Shown: positions 18,238 through 27,714, counted from the first letter of the stretch. The stretch is DNA of 55,807 nucleotides from Stieleria mannarensis (GCF_014154935.1 NZ_JACEHH010000060.1:1-55807); one strand, 5' to 3'. The notes: generated by a model not told the origin, from the letters alone. Made by a program: numbers and translations.

Positions 18238-19746
18238 CTACGGCTGGCCCGCGGTGATTTTTAAATCGCTGAGGGTTAGCGGGCGTTTCGGATCGGGCTT
18301 GGATGCGGTGACAAACACGGCCACCGCAGCTGACTCGGCCAACGACGTCACGCCGATCGTTCCGGTCCGAATGGTCTCGCCAGATTGCACGAACCAGCGG
18401 AACAGATCAGGTTCGCCGGCGTCGCGTTGAATCGACAGCGTCGTGGGATCGCGGGGCGTTTTGATTTTGTCCACCAGATCGCGGCGGACATCATCGCCGC
18501 GGTCTCGCGCGAACACTTCAATTACCTTCTTCGCCGAACGCAATCCGACCCGGATCCCATCGACCTGAAACCCGACTTGCGTCTCGCCCCGCATCCCCGC
18601 GGACAACGAAGTCGAGACCGCCATTGCCGACCCTGGAGTCAACGTGAACTGTTTGTCGTGAAGGATGAACGAGGTGTGTCCTTGGGTCGGTACCAGGCGG
18701 ATCGCTTGATCGGTCACCTCGTACCACTGGAAACCCTGTTCGCATTCGAACCGATCGGCCAGCTGGCCGGGGAATTCCGCGACGGCGGTCAAGCTTGGCA
18801 GCGGCGGGCGAGGTTCCGAAAGTGTGGTCACCGGGCCGATCGACAAACCGCCCAGGGGACGAAATTCGCCGCGGCTTTGCGATGACGCGGCACCGGTCGG
18901 CATGCCCTCGTCGTCTTGCTCGGCGATATCCGAAAGCACGTCGGCGAACTTGTCGCCCAAGCCGGCCCCCAGCCCGCTGCCCGTGTCCCGCCGCTTGGCG
19001 ATCGGCGAGCGACGTTGGGCCGGCGGTCGGTCGGGATGGGATGCCTGCGGACTTGCCTTTCGTCCCGTCGAACCCGTTGCATTCTGGCCGGCGCCCGAAT
19101 CGCTGTCTGGGGCGGCACCCCGCTCGGCCCCGCCAGCCTGCAAGGACGAACCACGGACGTCGGCCCCCAACTGCTGTGGCCGGGCTTCGGCCGCGCGTCG
19201 GCCGCCGGGATTCCGATTGACCCAAAACACAATCGCGACAATCGTTAACAACACCGCCGCGCTGATGCCATGGTACTTCCAGTCGCCGGCCTTGCTCCTG
19301 CGTCGCGGCACCGCAGCCGTCTCGGTCGCCGTGCCCGATTCCACTGTTGTGCCCGATTCCACTGTTGTGCCCGATTCCATCGCCGCGCCCGATCGAACCT
19401 GCTCCTGATTGGCGGACGATGGCGGCGTTGATTGCGAATCGCCGGTCGATGATGCATCGAATCGCAACGATTGATCATACGCGGCTCGCGACTGGGCACT
19501 CATCAACGTGCGCCGGGCGATCGCGACCTGGCCCAGCATTTCCTGGACGATCTTCCGCTTCGGCCCCGCGGCGATCTGGTGCAAGTAGGCACTGCGCGAC
19601 TTTGCCGCCGCTTCGATCGCCGCTTCATCGGACTCGAAATCGGCCAACCCTAACAACGCGTAATGGTTCGGCGGCAACCGTTCTGCCGGAATCTCCAACC
19701 ACTCGCGGTACAACGTGTTCAACTCGGCAGGATCGGAAATCGGCAT
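18238..19746 (-). CDS. J-domain-like single-pass membrane protein
   Basis: Residues 23-92 (LPPNHYALLGL...AYDQSL) resemble the J-like helical domain found at the start of many planctomycete proteins; the HPD motif needed for Hsp70 stimulation is absent. A Ser/Thr/Glu-rich linker with three VESGTT-type repeats follows, then one membrane helix (ISAAVLLTIVAIVFWVN, about residues 160-177). A low-complexity Gly/Ala/Arg linker leads to a beta-rich C-terminal domain of about 180 residues without recognised motifs. The 502-residue protein probably has a small cytoplasmic scaffold domain and a large exported domain. It is 110 bp downstream of the zinc-ribbon membrane gene and likely in one operon with it. 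Confidence 0.78.
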   Translation of the reverse strand: MPISDPAELNTLYREWLEIPAERLPPNHYALLGLADFESDEAAIEAAAKSRSAYLHQIAAGPKRKIVQEMLGQVAIARRTLMSAQSRAAYDQSLRFDASSTGDSQSTPPSSANQEQVRSGAAMESGTTVESGTTVESGTATETAAVPRRRSKAGDWKYHGISAAVLLTIVAIVFWVNRNPGGRRAAEARPQQLGADVRGSSLQAGGAERGAAPDSDSGAGQNATGSTGRKASPQASHPDRPPAQRRSPIAKRRDTGSGLGAGLGDKFADVLSDIAEQDDEGMPTGAASSQSRGEFRPLGGLSIGPVTTLSEPRPPLPSLTAVAEFPGQLADRFECEQGFQWYEVTDQAIRLVPTQGHTSFILHDKQFTLTPGSAMAVSTSLSAGMRGETQVGFQVDGIRVGLRSAKKVIEVFARDRGDDVRRDLVDKIKTPRDPTTLSIQRDAGEPDLFRWFVQSGETIRTGTIGVTSLAESAAVAVFVTASKPDPKRPLTLSDLKITAGQP

Positions 19747-19855
19747 CGCAAAAAATCAAACAGACGAGGAGGTCATGGAGAACGCTTTTATACCACGACC
19801 GAACGCGTGTTCGACGTTCAATCGCCGCCACAACACCGCAATGCGAACAGAAAAA

Positions 19856-22393
19856 TCAGCGACGTTCGGTCGTCGGTGGATCCGCAAGCTCCGCCTGGGA
19901 TGCCACTCGCAATGCGTGCCGCGACCTGCGAGAAAGATCGCGCTGGCGCCGGTCGGCGACCAAGCGATCCTGCGGATCGATCGTTTCCAGCGTCTGCGCC
20001 AACGCGAACGCACCGGCGGCCTGCCAATAACACTTGGACGCCAGATCGGGGTTCGCCGATCGCCGGCCGAAGCCTTCCCAGGTCTCGGCCAGCCAAAACA
20101 GATCGGCGACCGAAAACTGTACACCGGTCGCGTCCAACTGGTTCACCGTTTCACTGAACATCGACAGCGTCTCCCGACCGAGCGTCGCCTCGGTTTCCAG
20201 TTGCCGTGCCTGCAAGTACACCGAACGCAGGAACGCCGACAGCTTTGGCGGCGTTTGAGCACTGCGGTGCGACGATTGAACCACCAGTTGAGGCGATGGG
20301 GCAGCAGTTGGGACGTCGTGAGGAATGTCTTGCAGAGCGGCCCCCAGCGTCCCGTCTGCAACATGTTCGCCCAAAGAGCCTCGGCTCGGGTCGGATGGCT
20401 GCGCCGGATCGCGTGCGTCGGAACCGCTGGGCTGGGCGCTCGGCTGAGCGCTGGGCTGGGCGCTGGGCTGGGCGCTCGGCTGAGCGCTGGGCTGGGCGCT
20501 CGGCTGAGCGCTGGGCTGGGCGGCGGGCTGGGCGCTGGGAATTGGCAACGGGCCGACCCGCCTGGGGGCCCGGGCAACGCCATCGGACGCAGCGATTCGG
20601 ATCCCCAAGCGGTCTCGGTAAACGAATCCGATTGCGGTGGTCATCAACATGAACCCCGCGGCGACAACGATCAAGTTTCCTGACCAGCCGGATCGGCGGG
20701 GACGCTCCTGATGTCGGATCGCCGCGGACACGCGAGGCGATGCCGCAGCGCGATCGGCACGCTTTCCATGTCCCTCGGCCGCCGCAAGTCGGTCGGCAAC
20801 CACGCCGGTTCCTGTGCGGTCGATGGTTCCTGTGCGGTCGATGGTTCCTGTACGGTCGATCGCCAGTGGTTGGTAGGGCATCAAGTCGCTGCAAAAGGCC
20901 GAGTCGAGTGCATCGACGTTATCTTGCATCACGAATACGAACCCGCACTCGCACTCCGCCGTCTGCCCCATCTCCCCCTTGGTCACTGAAAACTCGCGTT
21001 TGCAACCCGGACAGGAGACGACCGGCTCTGGTTCTAAGCCCGCGTCGTCGTCGACTAAATCTGATTCCGAAGCCTGTGGCTCCGATTCGCAGTCCGGGTA
21101 GCGGAACTCGCCAAGAGTTTCGCCTGCGGCCTGGTCTTCGTCGAAAGTCTTGGCGACTTCCGCTACCACCTCGGGAACCCGCAGCGAATACAACTCCGGC
21201 AGCGCCACGATCGGAAGTTGAATCACTACGTCGTCGACCGATTCCGACTCGGTAGCGTGTGGCTCCGATTCGCAGTCCGGGTAGCGGAACTCGCCAAGAG
21301 TTTCGCGCGGGGCTTGATCCTCGCCGAAAGTCTTGGCGACTTCCGCTACCACCTCGGGAACCCGCAGCGAATACAACTCCGGCAGCGCCACGATCGGAAG
21401 TTGAATCACTTCGTCGTCGACCGATTCCGACTCGGAAGCGTGTGGCTCCGATTCACAGTCCGGGTAGCGGAACTCGCCAAGAGTTTCGCCTGCGGCCTGG
21501 TCTTCGTCGAAAGTCTTGGCGACTTCCGCTACCACCTCGGGAACCCGCAGCGAATACAACTCCGGCAGCGCCACGATCGGAAGTTGAATCACTACGTCGT
21601 CGACCGATTCCGACTCGGAAGCGTGTGGCTCCGACTCGCAGTCCGGGTAGCGGAACTCGCCAAGAGTTTCGCCTGCGGCCTGGTCCTGGTCCTGGTCGAA
21701 AGTCTTGGCGACTTCCGCTACCACCTCGGGAACTTGCAGCGAATACAACTCCGGCAGCGCCACGATCGGAAGTTGAATCACTTCGTCGTCGACCGATTCC
21801 GACTCGGAAGCGTGTGGCTCCGATTCGCAGTCCGGGTAGCGGAACTCGCCAAGAGTTTCGCCTGCGGCCTGGTCCTCGTCGAAAGTCTTGGCGACTTCCG
21901 CTACGACCTCGGGAACTTGCAGCGAATACAACTCCGGCAGCGCCACGATCGGAAGCTGAATCGCTTCGTCGTCGACCTGGTCCGCTGCAACGCCCCTTGG
22001 AGTCGGCTGCTGGGTCGGGATTGACGCTCCATTCTCGGCGTCGTGCCCGAGATCGGCGGGGACCTGCTCGGGGTCCGGGTTGCCGTCGTCTTGGGCGACC
22101 GTGACTTGCACCAGGATGGCGGTCGGGATTTTGACGGTCGCCCCACAGCGGCACGGCAATTCTTCGCCGGCTGCGGATCGATCGACGACGTAGTTGCTGC
22201 CGCACGCGGTGCACTGGGCCGCGACCTCGGTGGCGGCATCCAGGTCCGTCGCGATCAACGTCGCGCTGCACGGACAGGTCACAACCGGCGTGTCCGCCGG
22301 CACCACGGCCCCCTCGCAATGCGCAGCGACCAACGACGCTTCGGTGAAAGCGAGCGTCGTACGGCAGACAGGGCATTGGCCCGACAGCGTCAT
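19856..22393 (-). CDS. Zinc-ribbon membrane protein with five 61-residue repeats
   Basis: The N-terminal about 90 residues hold three to four CxxC/CxC pairs (CPVC, CPCS, CTAC, CRCG), suggesting zinc-ribbon folds, and another ribbon (CPGCKREF...CECG) follows the repeats. Residues about 130-460 are five near-identical 61-residue repeats containing QLPIVALPELYSL, VAEVAKTF and ETLGEFRYPD. After them come a DRTGTI triplet repeat, one membrane helix (NLIVVAAGFMLMTTAIGFVY), a run of AQPS tetrapeptides and a helical C-terminal domain (LFWLAETWEGFG). Total 845 residues. The repeat DNA carries inverted REP-like elements, so the tandem array probably arose by repeat insertion and expansion. Function unknown; zinc-dependent protein contacts are a guess. 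Confidence 0.75.
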   Translation of the reverse strand: MTLSGQCPVCRTTLAFTEASLVAAHCEGAVVPADTPVVTCPCSATLIATDLDAATEVAAQCTACGSNYVVDRSAAGEELPCRCGATVKIPTAILVQVTVAQDDGNPDPEQVPADLGHDAENGASIPTQQPTPRGVAADQVDDEAIQLPIVALPELYSLQVPEVVAEVAKTFDEDQAAGETLGEFRYPDCESEPHASESESVDDEVIQLPIVALPELYSLQVPEVVAEVAKTFDQDQDQAAGETLGEFRYPDCESEPHASESESVDDVVIQLPIVALPELYSLRVPEVVAEVAKTFDEDQAAGETLGEFRYPDCESEPHASESESVDDEVIQLPIVALPELYSLRVPEVVAEVAKTFGEDQAPRETLGEFRYPDCESEPHATESESVDDVVIQLPIVALPELYSLRVPEVVAEVAKTFDEDQAAGETLGEFRYPDCESEPQASESDLVDDDAGLEPEPVVSCPGCKREFSVTKGEMGQTAECECGFVFVMQDNVDALDSAFCSDLMPYQPLAIDRTGTIDRTGTIDRTGTGVVADRLAAAEGHGKRADRAAASPRVSAAIRHQERPRRSGWSGNLIVVAAGFMLMTTAIGFVYRDRLGIRIAASDGVARAPRRVGPLPIPSAQPAAQPSAQPSAQPSAQPSAQPSAQPSAQPSAQPSGSDARDPAQPSDPSRGSLGEHVADGTLGAALQDIPHDVPTAAPSPQLVVQSSHRSAQTPPKLSAFLRSVYLQARQLETEATLGRETLSMFSETVNQLDATGVQFSVADLFWLAETWEGFGRRSANPDLASKCYWQAAGAFALAQTLETIDPQDRLVADRRQRDLSRRSRHALRVASQAELADPPTTERR
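21098..21904. repeat. Five 183-bp coding repeats, each with an inverted REP pair
   Basis: Units start at 21098, 21281, 21464, 21647 and 21836 (period 183 bp, one copy with 6 extra bp). In each, a direct family 1 element with stem AACTC/GAGTT (for example 21098-21122) is followed 19-25 bp later by an inverted element with stem AAGTC/GACTT (for example 21142-21166). The two stems differ by a paired G-to-C and C-to-G change that keeps base pairing. Confidence 0.9.
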
Positions 22394-22523
22394 CGCGGAG
22401 CTTTGATAGCAAGACGGCTAGGCGAAGTGGATCGCCGAGTCTAGCAATCTGCCGGGGTAGAGCCCAAGATTGGTTTCCGGTTCGGAGGCCCGAAACCGAG
22501 AGCAAACCGAAAGTTTACCGCCG

Positions 22524-23555
22524 CTAGAGCTCGAATGCCTCGTCGTCCAGGTCTTCCGGCTCCTCGTCATACGGATCATCGTCGTCGTCATCGCCCGTCC
22601 GCCGCATCAGCACCTCGGGCGGGTCGGAGCCGTCATCGGGGAACCAGCGGATGGTTTCCCGCGGCGGATCGGACAGACTTTCTTCGCACTCGATCGCGTT
22701 CCAGCTGATGTCGCCAGGTCCATCGGCCACATCCCCCTCCTCGAACTCCTCGTCGGTGCTCATCAGATACAGGGATGCGTTGCGCAAGAACCGCTCGACT
22801 TCGGCCGGTTCATAGCGATCGGTGTCGTAAACGGCCTCCATGTCGGGCATATCCAGTTGCCCCATGCCGACGGTGTCCATCAAGGCCCAGGATTCATCGA
22901 CGCGGAACAGTCGCACGTTGGTCCACATGTCCAGCGGCGGCAATTCGTAATTCCAGGCGTAATTGAGACCTTGTCGCAACCCGTTCTGGTCCCGCAGCAC
23001 TTCGCCGCCGGGGTTGAAATAGCAGATCGCCTGGGGCAATTCCAACAGTGCCGAAACGGCCTTGGTCAGAAACCGCAGTTCCGCGACCGGGTCATAATCA
23101 TCGGGGATCAGCACGACGTCGTCGGAATCGTCGTCGTCCTGTTCGGATTCGTCGGCCCCCAGGACGTAGCTGATCAGCAGTCGGATGTGCGAGGTGTGTT
23201 GCTGGGGCACATCTTCGCCGTCTTCCCAGCCCCAAGACTGTTCCGCGGCCCGTTCCAGGCAGCCGGGGAAGGCCAGCGGCCCGAATTGGCCCAGTGACCA
23301 GGCGACGAACACATCGGGCGCGGTTTCGGGGTCGCCCATTTGATCGGGCCACTTTTCGGTCGAAGGCGTGACCAGCAGATGGCCCCCCACCTCCGGCCGG
23401 AAACTCATCACCAACGTCTCCGGCGACGCTCCATCAACGGCGGACTCCTGCACCCCGATCATGTCAAAGGCGGACAGTTTGTCCTGCAGCTCGGCCAGGG
23501 CGACCGGGCTTCGCAGCAACACACACATCCCTTGAGTAAACAAACCCTTTGCCAT
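22524..23555 (-). CDS. Acidic conserved protein, DUF4261-like
   Basis: The 343-residue protein starts at ATG 23555 (MAKGLFTQGM); the upstream extension would run into a terminator hairpin. Blocks such as GGHLLVTPSTEKWPD, a central ICYFNPGGEVLRD and NVRLF look like the DUF4261 family, and I assign this tentatively. Acidic tracts are at about residues 150-165 and at the C-terminus (DDDDDDPYDEEPEDLDDE). There is no signal peptide or membrane helix, so it is likely cytoplasmic. The gene has its own transcription unit downstream of cysK. Function unknown. Confidence 0.6.
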   Translation of the reverse strand: MAKGLFTQGMCVLLRSPVALAELQDKLSAFDMIGVQESAVDGASPETLVMSFRPEVGGHLLVTPSTEKWPDQMGDPETAPDVFVAWSLGQFGPLAFPGCLERAAEQSWGWEDGEDVPQQHTSHIRLLISYVLGADESEQDDDDSDDVVLIPDDYDPVAELRFLTKAVSALLELPQAICYFNPGGEVLRDQNGLRQGLNYAWNYELPPLDMWTNVRLFRVDESWALMDTVGMGQLDMPDMEAVYDTDRYEPAEVERFLRNASLYLMSTDEEFEEGDVADGPGDISWNAIECEESLSDPPRETIRWFPDDGSDPPEVLMRRTGDDDDDDPYDEEPEDLDDEAFEL

Positions 23556-23578
23556 GATCGCCTGCAATCGCTCCTTTG

Positions 23579-23613
23579 CAAAAATAAAAATCGGCGGCAA
23601 AGATTCGCCGCCG
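23579..23613 (-). terminator. Terminator after cysK
   Basis: On the minus strand CGGCGGC and GCCGCCG form a 7-bp GC stem around an 8-nt loop, followed by ATTTTTATTTTT. It lies 87 bp after the cysK stop and closes the korA-korB-cysK unit. Confidence 0.8.
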
Positions 23614-23699
23614 AACTGTGATTTTTACCGCATTGGGCCGCGATGGACGAGTCCTAACGAGCGTCGAACGCCAATCCGTCATGTAAAGACGGGTTCTCG

Positions 23700-24641
23700 C
23701 TACAGCCCAAGATCGCCAAACAGCGGGGTGCTCAAATAGCGTTCGCCCAGGCTGCACATGATCGTGACGATCCGTTTGCCCTTCATCTCGGGGCGGGCGG
23801 CGACCTGAGCAGCAGCCCACATGTTGGCCCCGCTGCTGATCCCGCCGACGATCCCCTCTTCCTTGGCCAGCCGACGTCCCCACGCGAACGCGTCTTCGTC
23901 GTCGACCTGGACCACGTCATCGATGATGCTGGTGTCCAAGTTCTTGGGGATGAACCCGGCGCCGATGCCTTGAATGCGGTGCTTGCCGGGCGATCCCCCG
24001 CTGATCACCGGCGAATGAACCGGTTCGACCGCGATCGCTTTGAAGTCGGGGTTCTTTTGTTTCAGGTAGCGGGCCACACCGGTGATTGTGCCGCCCGTGC
24101 CGACACCCGCCACGATCGCATCGATCTGATGACCGCTGTCCTCCCAGATCTCCGGTCCGGTGGTCGCTTCGTGGATCGCCGGGTTGGCCGGGTTTTCGAA
24201 TTGCTGGGGCATGAAGGCGCTGTCGTCTTGGGCGACCAGTTCGGCGGCTTTGTTGATCGCGCCTTTCATCCCGTCCCCGGCGGGCGTCAGCACCAGGTTG
24301 GCGCCCATCGCACGGAGCAACGCGCGTCGCTCGACGGACATCGATTCGGGCATCGTCAACGTCAGCTTGTAGCCTTTGGCGGCACACACGAACGCCAGCG
24401 CGATGCCGGTATTGCCACTGGTCGGCTCGATCACATGGGTCGCCGGAGTGATCGTGCCGTCTTTCTCGCCGGCTTCGATCATCGCGACGCCGATCCGATC
24501 TTTGACGCTGTTGAGCGGTTGAAAAAACTCGCACTTGGCGAACACGCTGGCCCCGCCCTCGGGCACCAGACGATTCACCTGGATCATCGGGGTTTCGCCG
24601 ATCGCTTTCGTTGCGTCTGAGTAACTCTTACCACGTGGCAT
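23700..24641 (-). CDS. cysK: Cysteine synthase A (O-acetylserine sulfhydrylase)
   Basis: This PLP enzyme makes cysteine from O-acetylserine and sulfide. The PLP lysine lies in the PLNSVKDRI motif near residue 38, followed by PTSGNTGIALAF, VGTGGTITG for phosphate binding and the GISSGANMWAA segment. Length (313 residues) is normal. I choose the ATG at 24641 (MPRGKS) because GGAGGA is 6-8 nt upstream; the earlier ATG in the same frame touches the ribosome-binding site. It follows korB by 52 bp and is probably co-transcribed. Sulfide would come from the sulfate activation genes at 37-40 kb. Confidence 0.95.
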   Translation of the reverse strand: MPRGKSYSDATKAIGETPMIQVNRLVPEGGASVFAKCEFFQPLNSVKDRIGVAMIEAGEKDGTITPATHVIEPTSGNTGIALAFVCAAKGYKLTLTMPESMSVERRALLRAMGANLVLTPAGDGMKGAINKAAELVAQDDSAFMPQQFENPANPAIHEATTGPEIWEDSGHQIDAIVAGVGTGGTITGVARYLKQKNPDFKAIAVEPVHSPVISGGSPGKHRIQGIGAGFIPKNLDTSIIDDVVQVDDEDAFAWGRRLAKEEGIVGGISSGANMWAAAQVAARPEMKGKRIVTIMCSLGERYLSTPLFGDLGL

Positions 24642-24693
24642 GTTCATTCCTCCCTGGAACAACCATTGATTGATGACATCGTCTGGAAACGGT

Positions 24694-25704
24694 TCAGTCC
24701 ACGACCCAGGTATCCCCGGCGTGGAACAATTTATCTAAATCGCCTTCACCGCGGGTCTCCTTGGCAAGCTCGACCTGGGCGTTGATTTGTTCGTCATAGG
24801 TCGCGACGTTGTCGACGTCACGCAAAACTCCGATCGGCTCGGGCATTTCAGGATAACGCATCCGGGCCAACATCATCTGAATCGACGGGTTGGGATCTTT
24901 TTCGTCGTGGATCAGCAAGTCGTCGTCCGGCACTTCACTCCGCTCGACGATTTCCAGGTGCGTGCCGACCAACCGGATCGCTTTTTCGTTGTTCTTGCCG
25001 AACACCAGCGGCTTTCCGTGTTCCAATTCGACCACGTTGTCGGCGCGCTGTTTCTTTTCCTGGGCATAAGCCATCGCACCGTCGTTGAACACGTTGCAAT
25101 TCTGGTACACCTCGACCAACGACGTCCCCTTGTGCTCGGAGGCGCGTTTCAGCACCGCACCCAAATGTTTGACGTGGGCGTCCAGAGAACGAGCCACAAA
25201 GGTGGCCTCGGCTGCCAAGGCCACCGACAGCGGACTGAGCGGATGGTCGATCGATCCCATCGGCGTGCTCTTGGTGACCTGGCCTTCGGTGCTGGTCGGG
25301 CTGTATTGCCCCTTGGTCAATCCATAGATCCGGTTGTTGAACAGCACGATGTTGATGTCCAGATTCCGTCGCAGGACGTGGATGAAGTGGTTTCCGCCGA
25401 TCGACAACGCGTCGCCGTCGCCGGTGATCACCCACACCATCAAATCCGGACGCGTCGATTTCAAACCGGTCGCAAACGTCGGCGCACGCCCGTGAATGCT
25501 GTGCATCCCGTAGGTGTTCATGTAGTACGGAAAACGGCTGCTGCAGCCGATCCCGCTGACGAAAACAATCTTCTCCCGCGGCACGCCCAGCTCCGGCAGA
25601 ACCTTCTTCATCTGCGCCAGGATCGAATAGTCGCCGCATCCGGGGCACCATCGGACGTCTTGGTCAGAAGCAAAATCAGCGGCTTTAAGAACTGGCAGGG
25701 ACAT
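24694..25704 (-). CDS. korB: 2-oxoacid:ferredoxin oxidoreductase, beta subunit
   Basis: The beta subunit binds thiamine diphosphate and an iron-sulfur cluster. Visible are WCPGCGDYSIL near residue 19, GIGCSSRFPYYM near residue 51, HGRAPTFATG, and the thiamine site GDGDALSIGGNHF. Length is 336 residues. With korA it converts 2-oxoglutarate (or another 2-oxoacid) and CoA to an acyl-CoA with ferredoxin reduction, the usual route in bacteria that lack or bypass 2-oxoglutarate dehydrogenase. Substrate preference cannot be decided from sequence alone. It lies 126 bp downstream of korA. Confidence 0.93.
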   Translation of the reverse strand: MSLPVLKAADFASDQDVRWCPGCGDYSILAQMKKVLPELGVPREKIVFVSGIGCSSRFPYYMNTYGMHSIHGRAPTFATGLKSTRPDLMVWVITGDGDALSIGGNHFIHVLRRNLDINIVLFNNRIYGLTKGQYSPTSTEGQVTKSTPMGSIDHPLSPLSVALAAEATFVARSLDAHVKHLGAVLKRASEHKGTSLVEVYQNCNVFNDGAMAYAQEKKQRADNVVELEHGKPLVFGKNNEKAIRLVGTHLEIVERSEVPDDDLLIHDEKDPNPSIQMMLARMRYPEMPEPIGVLRDVDNVATYDEQINAQVELAKETRGEGDLDKLFHAGDTWVVD

Positions 25705-25793
25705 AGCGGAAATGATTGGGAACGGTTGATTTGGTTGAGATGAATAAGCGGCGGTGGTGGTCCGCCAAACGCCGCGATCCGAGCCGATGAGCT

Positions 25794-25846
25794 GCCACCG
25801 GCAAAAGCCTAAACGGCCACCGGCAAAAGCCTAAACGGCCACCGGC
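25794..25846. repeat. 22-bp tandem duplication over the korA stop codon
   Basis: Two perfect 22-bp copies (25794-25815, 25816-25837) and a 9-bp partial copy contain the last codons and stop codon of korA. The second stop lies outside the gene, so the duplication leaves the protein unchanged. Confidence 0.85.
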
Positions 25847-27714
25847 GAGGGCACATGCGTTTCAATTTGCTGGATCAGTTCGCTGACCGCAAACGGTTTC
25901 CCTTGGACTTTGTTGTACCCGATGCAATCGACCAGGAACTCCGAACGCAACAACATTCGCAGCTGGCCCATGTTCAATTCCGGCACCAAGACGCGGTCGA
26001 ACGACTTCAGTAGCTCGCCCAGGTTTCTCGGGAACGGATTCAGGTAACGCAAATGGGCATGGCTGACACGATGTCCGGCTTGCTGACAACGGCGGACCGC
26101 GGTCAGGCAGGCGCCATAGGTTCCGCCCCAGGAGACGACCAACAGATCGCCGCTGGGTTCGCCAAAGACTTCCTGCTCGGGAATCCGCTCGGCGATCTTG
26201 GCGACCTTGGCCGCCCGCGTTTCGGTCATCAATTGATGGTTGGCCGGGTCGTAGCTGACGTTGCCGGTTTCGTGTTCTTTTTCCAAACCGCCGACCCGGT
26301 GCATCAAGCCTTCGGTCCCCGGAATGGCCCAGGGACGCCCCAGGTTTTCATTCCGCAGGTAGGGCAGGAACGGTTCGCCGTCGTTGTTGTCGACCGGGTG
26401 CTTGATTTCGATTTTGGGCAACGTGTCAATGGTCGGGATCTTCCAAGGCTCGCTGCCGTTGGCGATGTAACCGTCCGAGAGCAACATCACCGGGACCATG
26501 CACTCGGTGGCGATCCGCCAGGCTTCGATCGCCGTGTTGAAGCAATCCGCCGGCGACTGGGGAGCGATGACGGGAATCGGGGATTCGCCATTGCGGCCGA
26601 ACAGCGCCTGCAGCAAATCACTCTGCTCGGTCTTGGTCGGCAACCCGGTGCTCGGACCGCCACGCTGGACGTTGACGACGACCATCGGCAATTCCAGCAT
26701 CATGCCCAGCCCCATCGCCTCGGCCTTGAGCGCGATCCCCGGGCCGCTGCTGGCGGTCACGGCCATCGTGCCCCCGAACGCCGCCCCGATCGTCGCGCAC
26801 ATCGCCGAGATCTCGTCTTCGGCCTGGAACGTGCGAACGCCGAAATTCTTGTGTTTGGTCAGCTCATGCAGAATGTCGCTGGCCGGCGTGATCGGATACG
26901 TCCCGTAGAACAACTCCTTTCCGCTCAACTTGCTGGCCGCGACCAGTCCCCAAGCCAACGCCTGGTTGCCCATCATGTTGCGATAGGTGCCGGGAGTCAG
27001 CTCGGCCGCTTCGACCTGATAGCTTTCGCCAAACGCCTCGGTTGTCTCTCCGAACGCCCAACCGGCACGCAGGGCAGCCACGTTGGCCGCGGCGACATCG
27101 GGTTTCTTGCCGAACTTGTTTTCGATGAACCGCAGCGTCGGATCCAGCGACCGGCCGAACAGCCAGTAGACCAGCCCCATGGCGAAAAAGTTTTTGCAAC
27201 GATCGGCGATCTTGGGGCTCAACCCGTGCTCGGACACCGCGGCGCGGGTCAACTGGGTCATCGGCACCTTGATCAACCGATAACTGTCATTGATGACCGT
27301 CGCCTCCAGCGGATTGGCCTCGACCTTGGCCAGCTTGAAATCCTTTTCGGTGAACCCGTCTTCGTTGGCGATCAGGATGCCGCCCTTGCGAAGGTCCTGG
27401 ACATTGGTCACCAGGGCCGCCGGATTCATCACCACCAGGGCGTCGAGAGTATCGCCGGGCGTGAAAATCTCTTCCTTGGCGAATTGGACCTGAAACCCGC
27501 TGACGCCGGCGCGGGTGCCGCGGGGGGCGCGGATTTCCGCCGGGAAATCGGGAAATGTCGCGACATCGTTGCCGGCCAAGGCACTGGTGTTGGTCAGCTG
27601 GGTCCCCAATAACTGCATCCCGTCACCCGAATCTCCGGCCAGTCGCACGGTGATGCCGGAGACGGATTTGACATGTTTTGTAGTCGTCATGAACTGAATC
27701 TTTCGCGTCGTCAT
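25831..27714 (-). CDS. korA: 2-oxoacid:acceptor oxidoreductase, fused gamma-alpha subunit
   Basis: The 627-residue protein has an N-terminal gamma domain (VRLAGDSGDGMQLLG, residues about 22-200) joined to the alpha (pyrimidine-binding) domain starting near residue 235 (YGTYPITPASDILHEL, FQAEDEISAM). This gamma-alpha fusion is typical of KorA/OorA types. It pairs with the beta subunit next to it. The start is ATG 27714, or the in-frame ATG 24 bases later; both lie in similar sequence. A small Pro-rich frame upstream overlaps the first ATG by 4 bp but has a TTG start and I do not call it. Confidence 0.92.
   Translation of the reverse strand: MTTRKIQFMTTTKHVKSVSGITVRLAGDSGDGMQLLGTQLTNTSALAGNDVATFPDFPAEIRAPRGTRAGVSGFQVQFAKEEIFTPGDTLDALVVMNPAALVTNVQDLRKGGILIANEDGFTEKDFKLAKVEANPLEATVINDSYRLIKVPMTQLTRAAVSEHGLSPKIADRCKNFFAMGLVYWLFGRSLDPTLRFIENKFGKKPDVAAANVAALRAGWAFGETTEAFGESYQVEAAELTPGTYRNMMGNQALAWGLVAASKLSGKELFYGTYPITPASDILHELTKHKNFGVRTFQAEDEISAMCATIGAAFGGTMAVTASSGPGIALKAEAMGLGMMLELPMVVVNVQRGGPSTGLPTKTEQSDLLQALFGRNGESPIPVIAPQSPADCFNTAIEAWRIATECMVPVMLLSDGYIANGSEPWKIPTIDTLPKIEIKHPVDNNDGEPFLPYLRNENLGRPWAIPGTEGLMHRVGGLEKEHETGNVSYDPANHQLMTETRAAKVAKIAERIPEQEVFGEPSGDLLVVSWGGTYGACLTAVRRCQQAGHRVSHAHLRYLNPFPRNLGELLKSFDRVLVPELNMGQLRMLLRSEFLVDCIGYNKVQGKPFAVSELIQQIETHVPSPVAV

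Noticed and set aside
21098..21904. Regular repeats resembling a CRISPR array
   Set aside because: The period is 183 bp, the units are nearly identical throughout, including the parts between palindromes, and the frame is open and translated. No cas genes are nearby.
26053..27612. Long plus-strand open frame antisense to korA (519 codons)
   Set aside because: It is the shadow of a GC-rich gene; the korA frame has clear family motifs and the antisense product has none.
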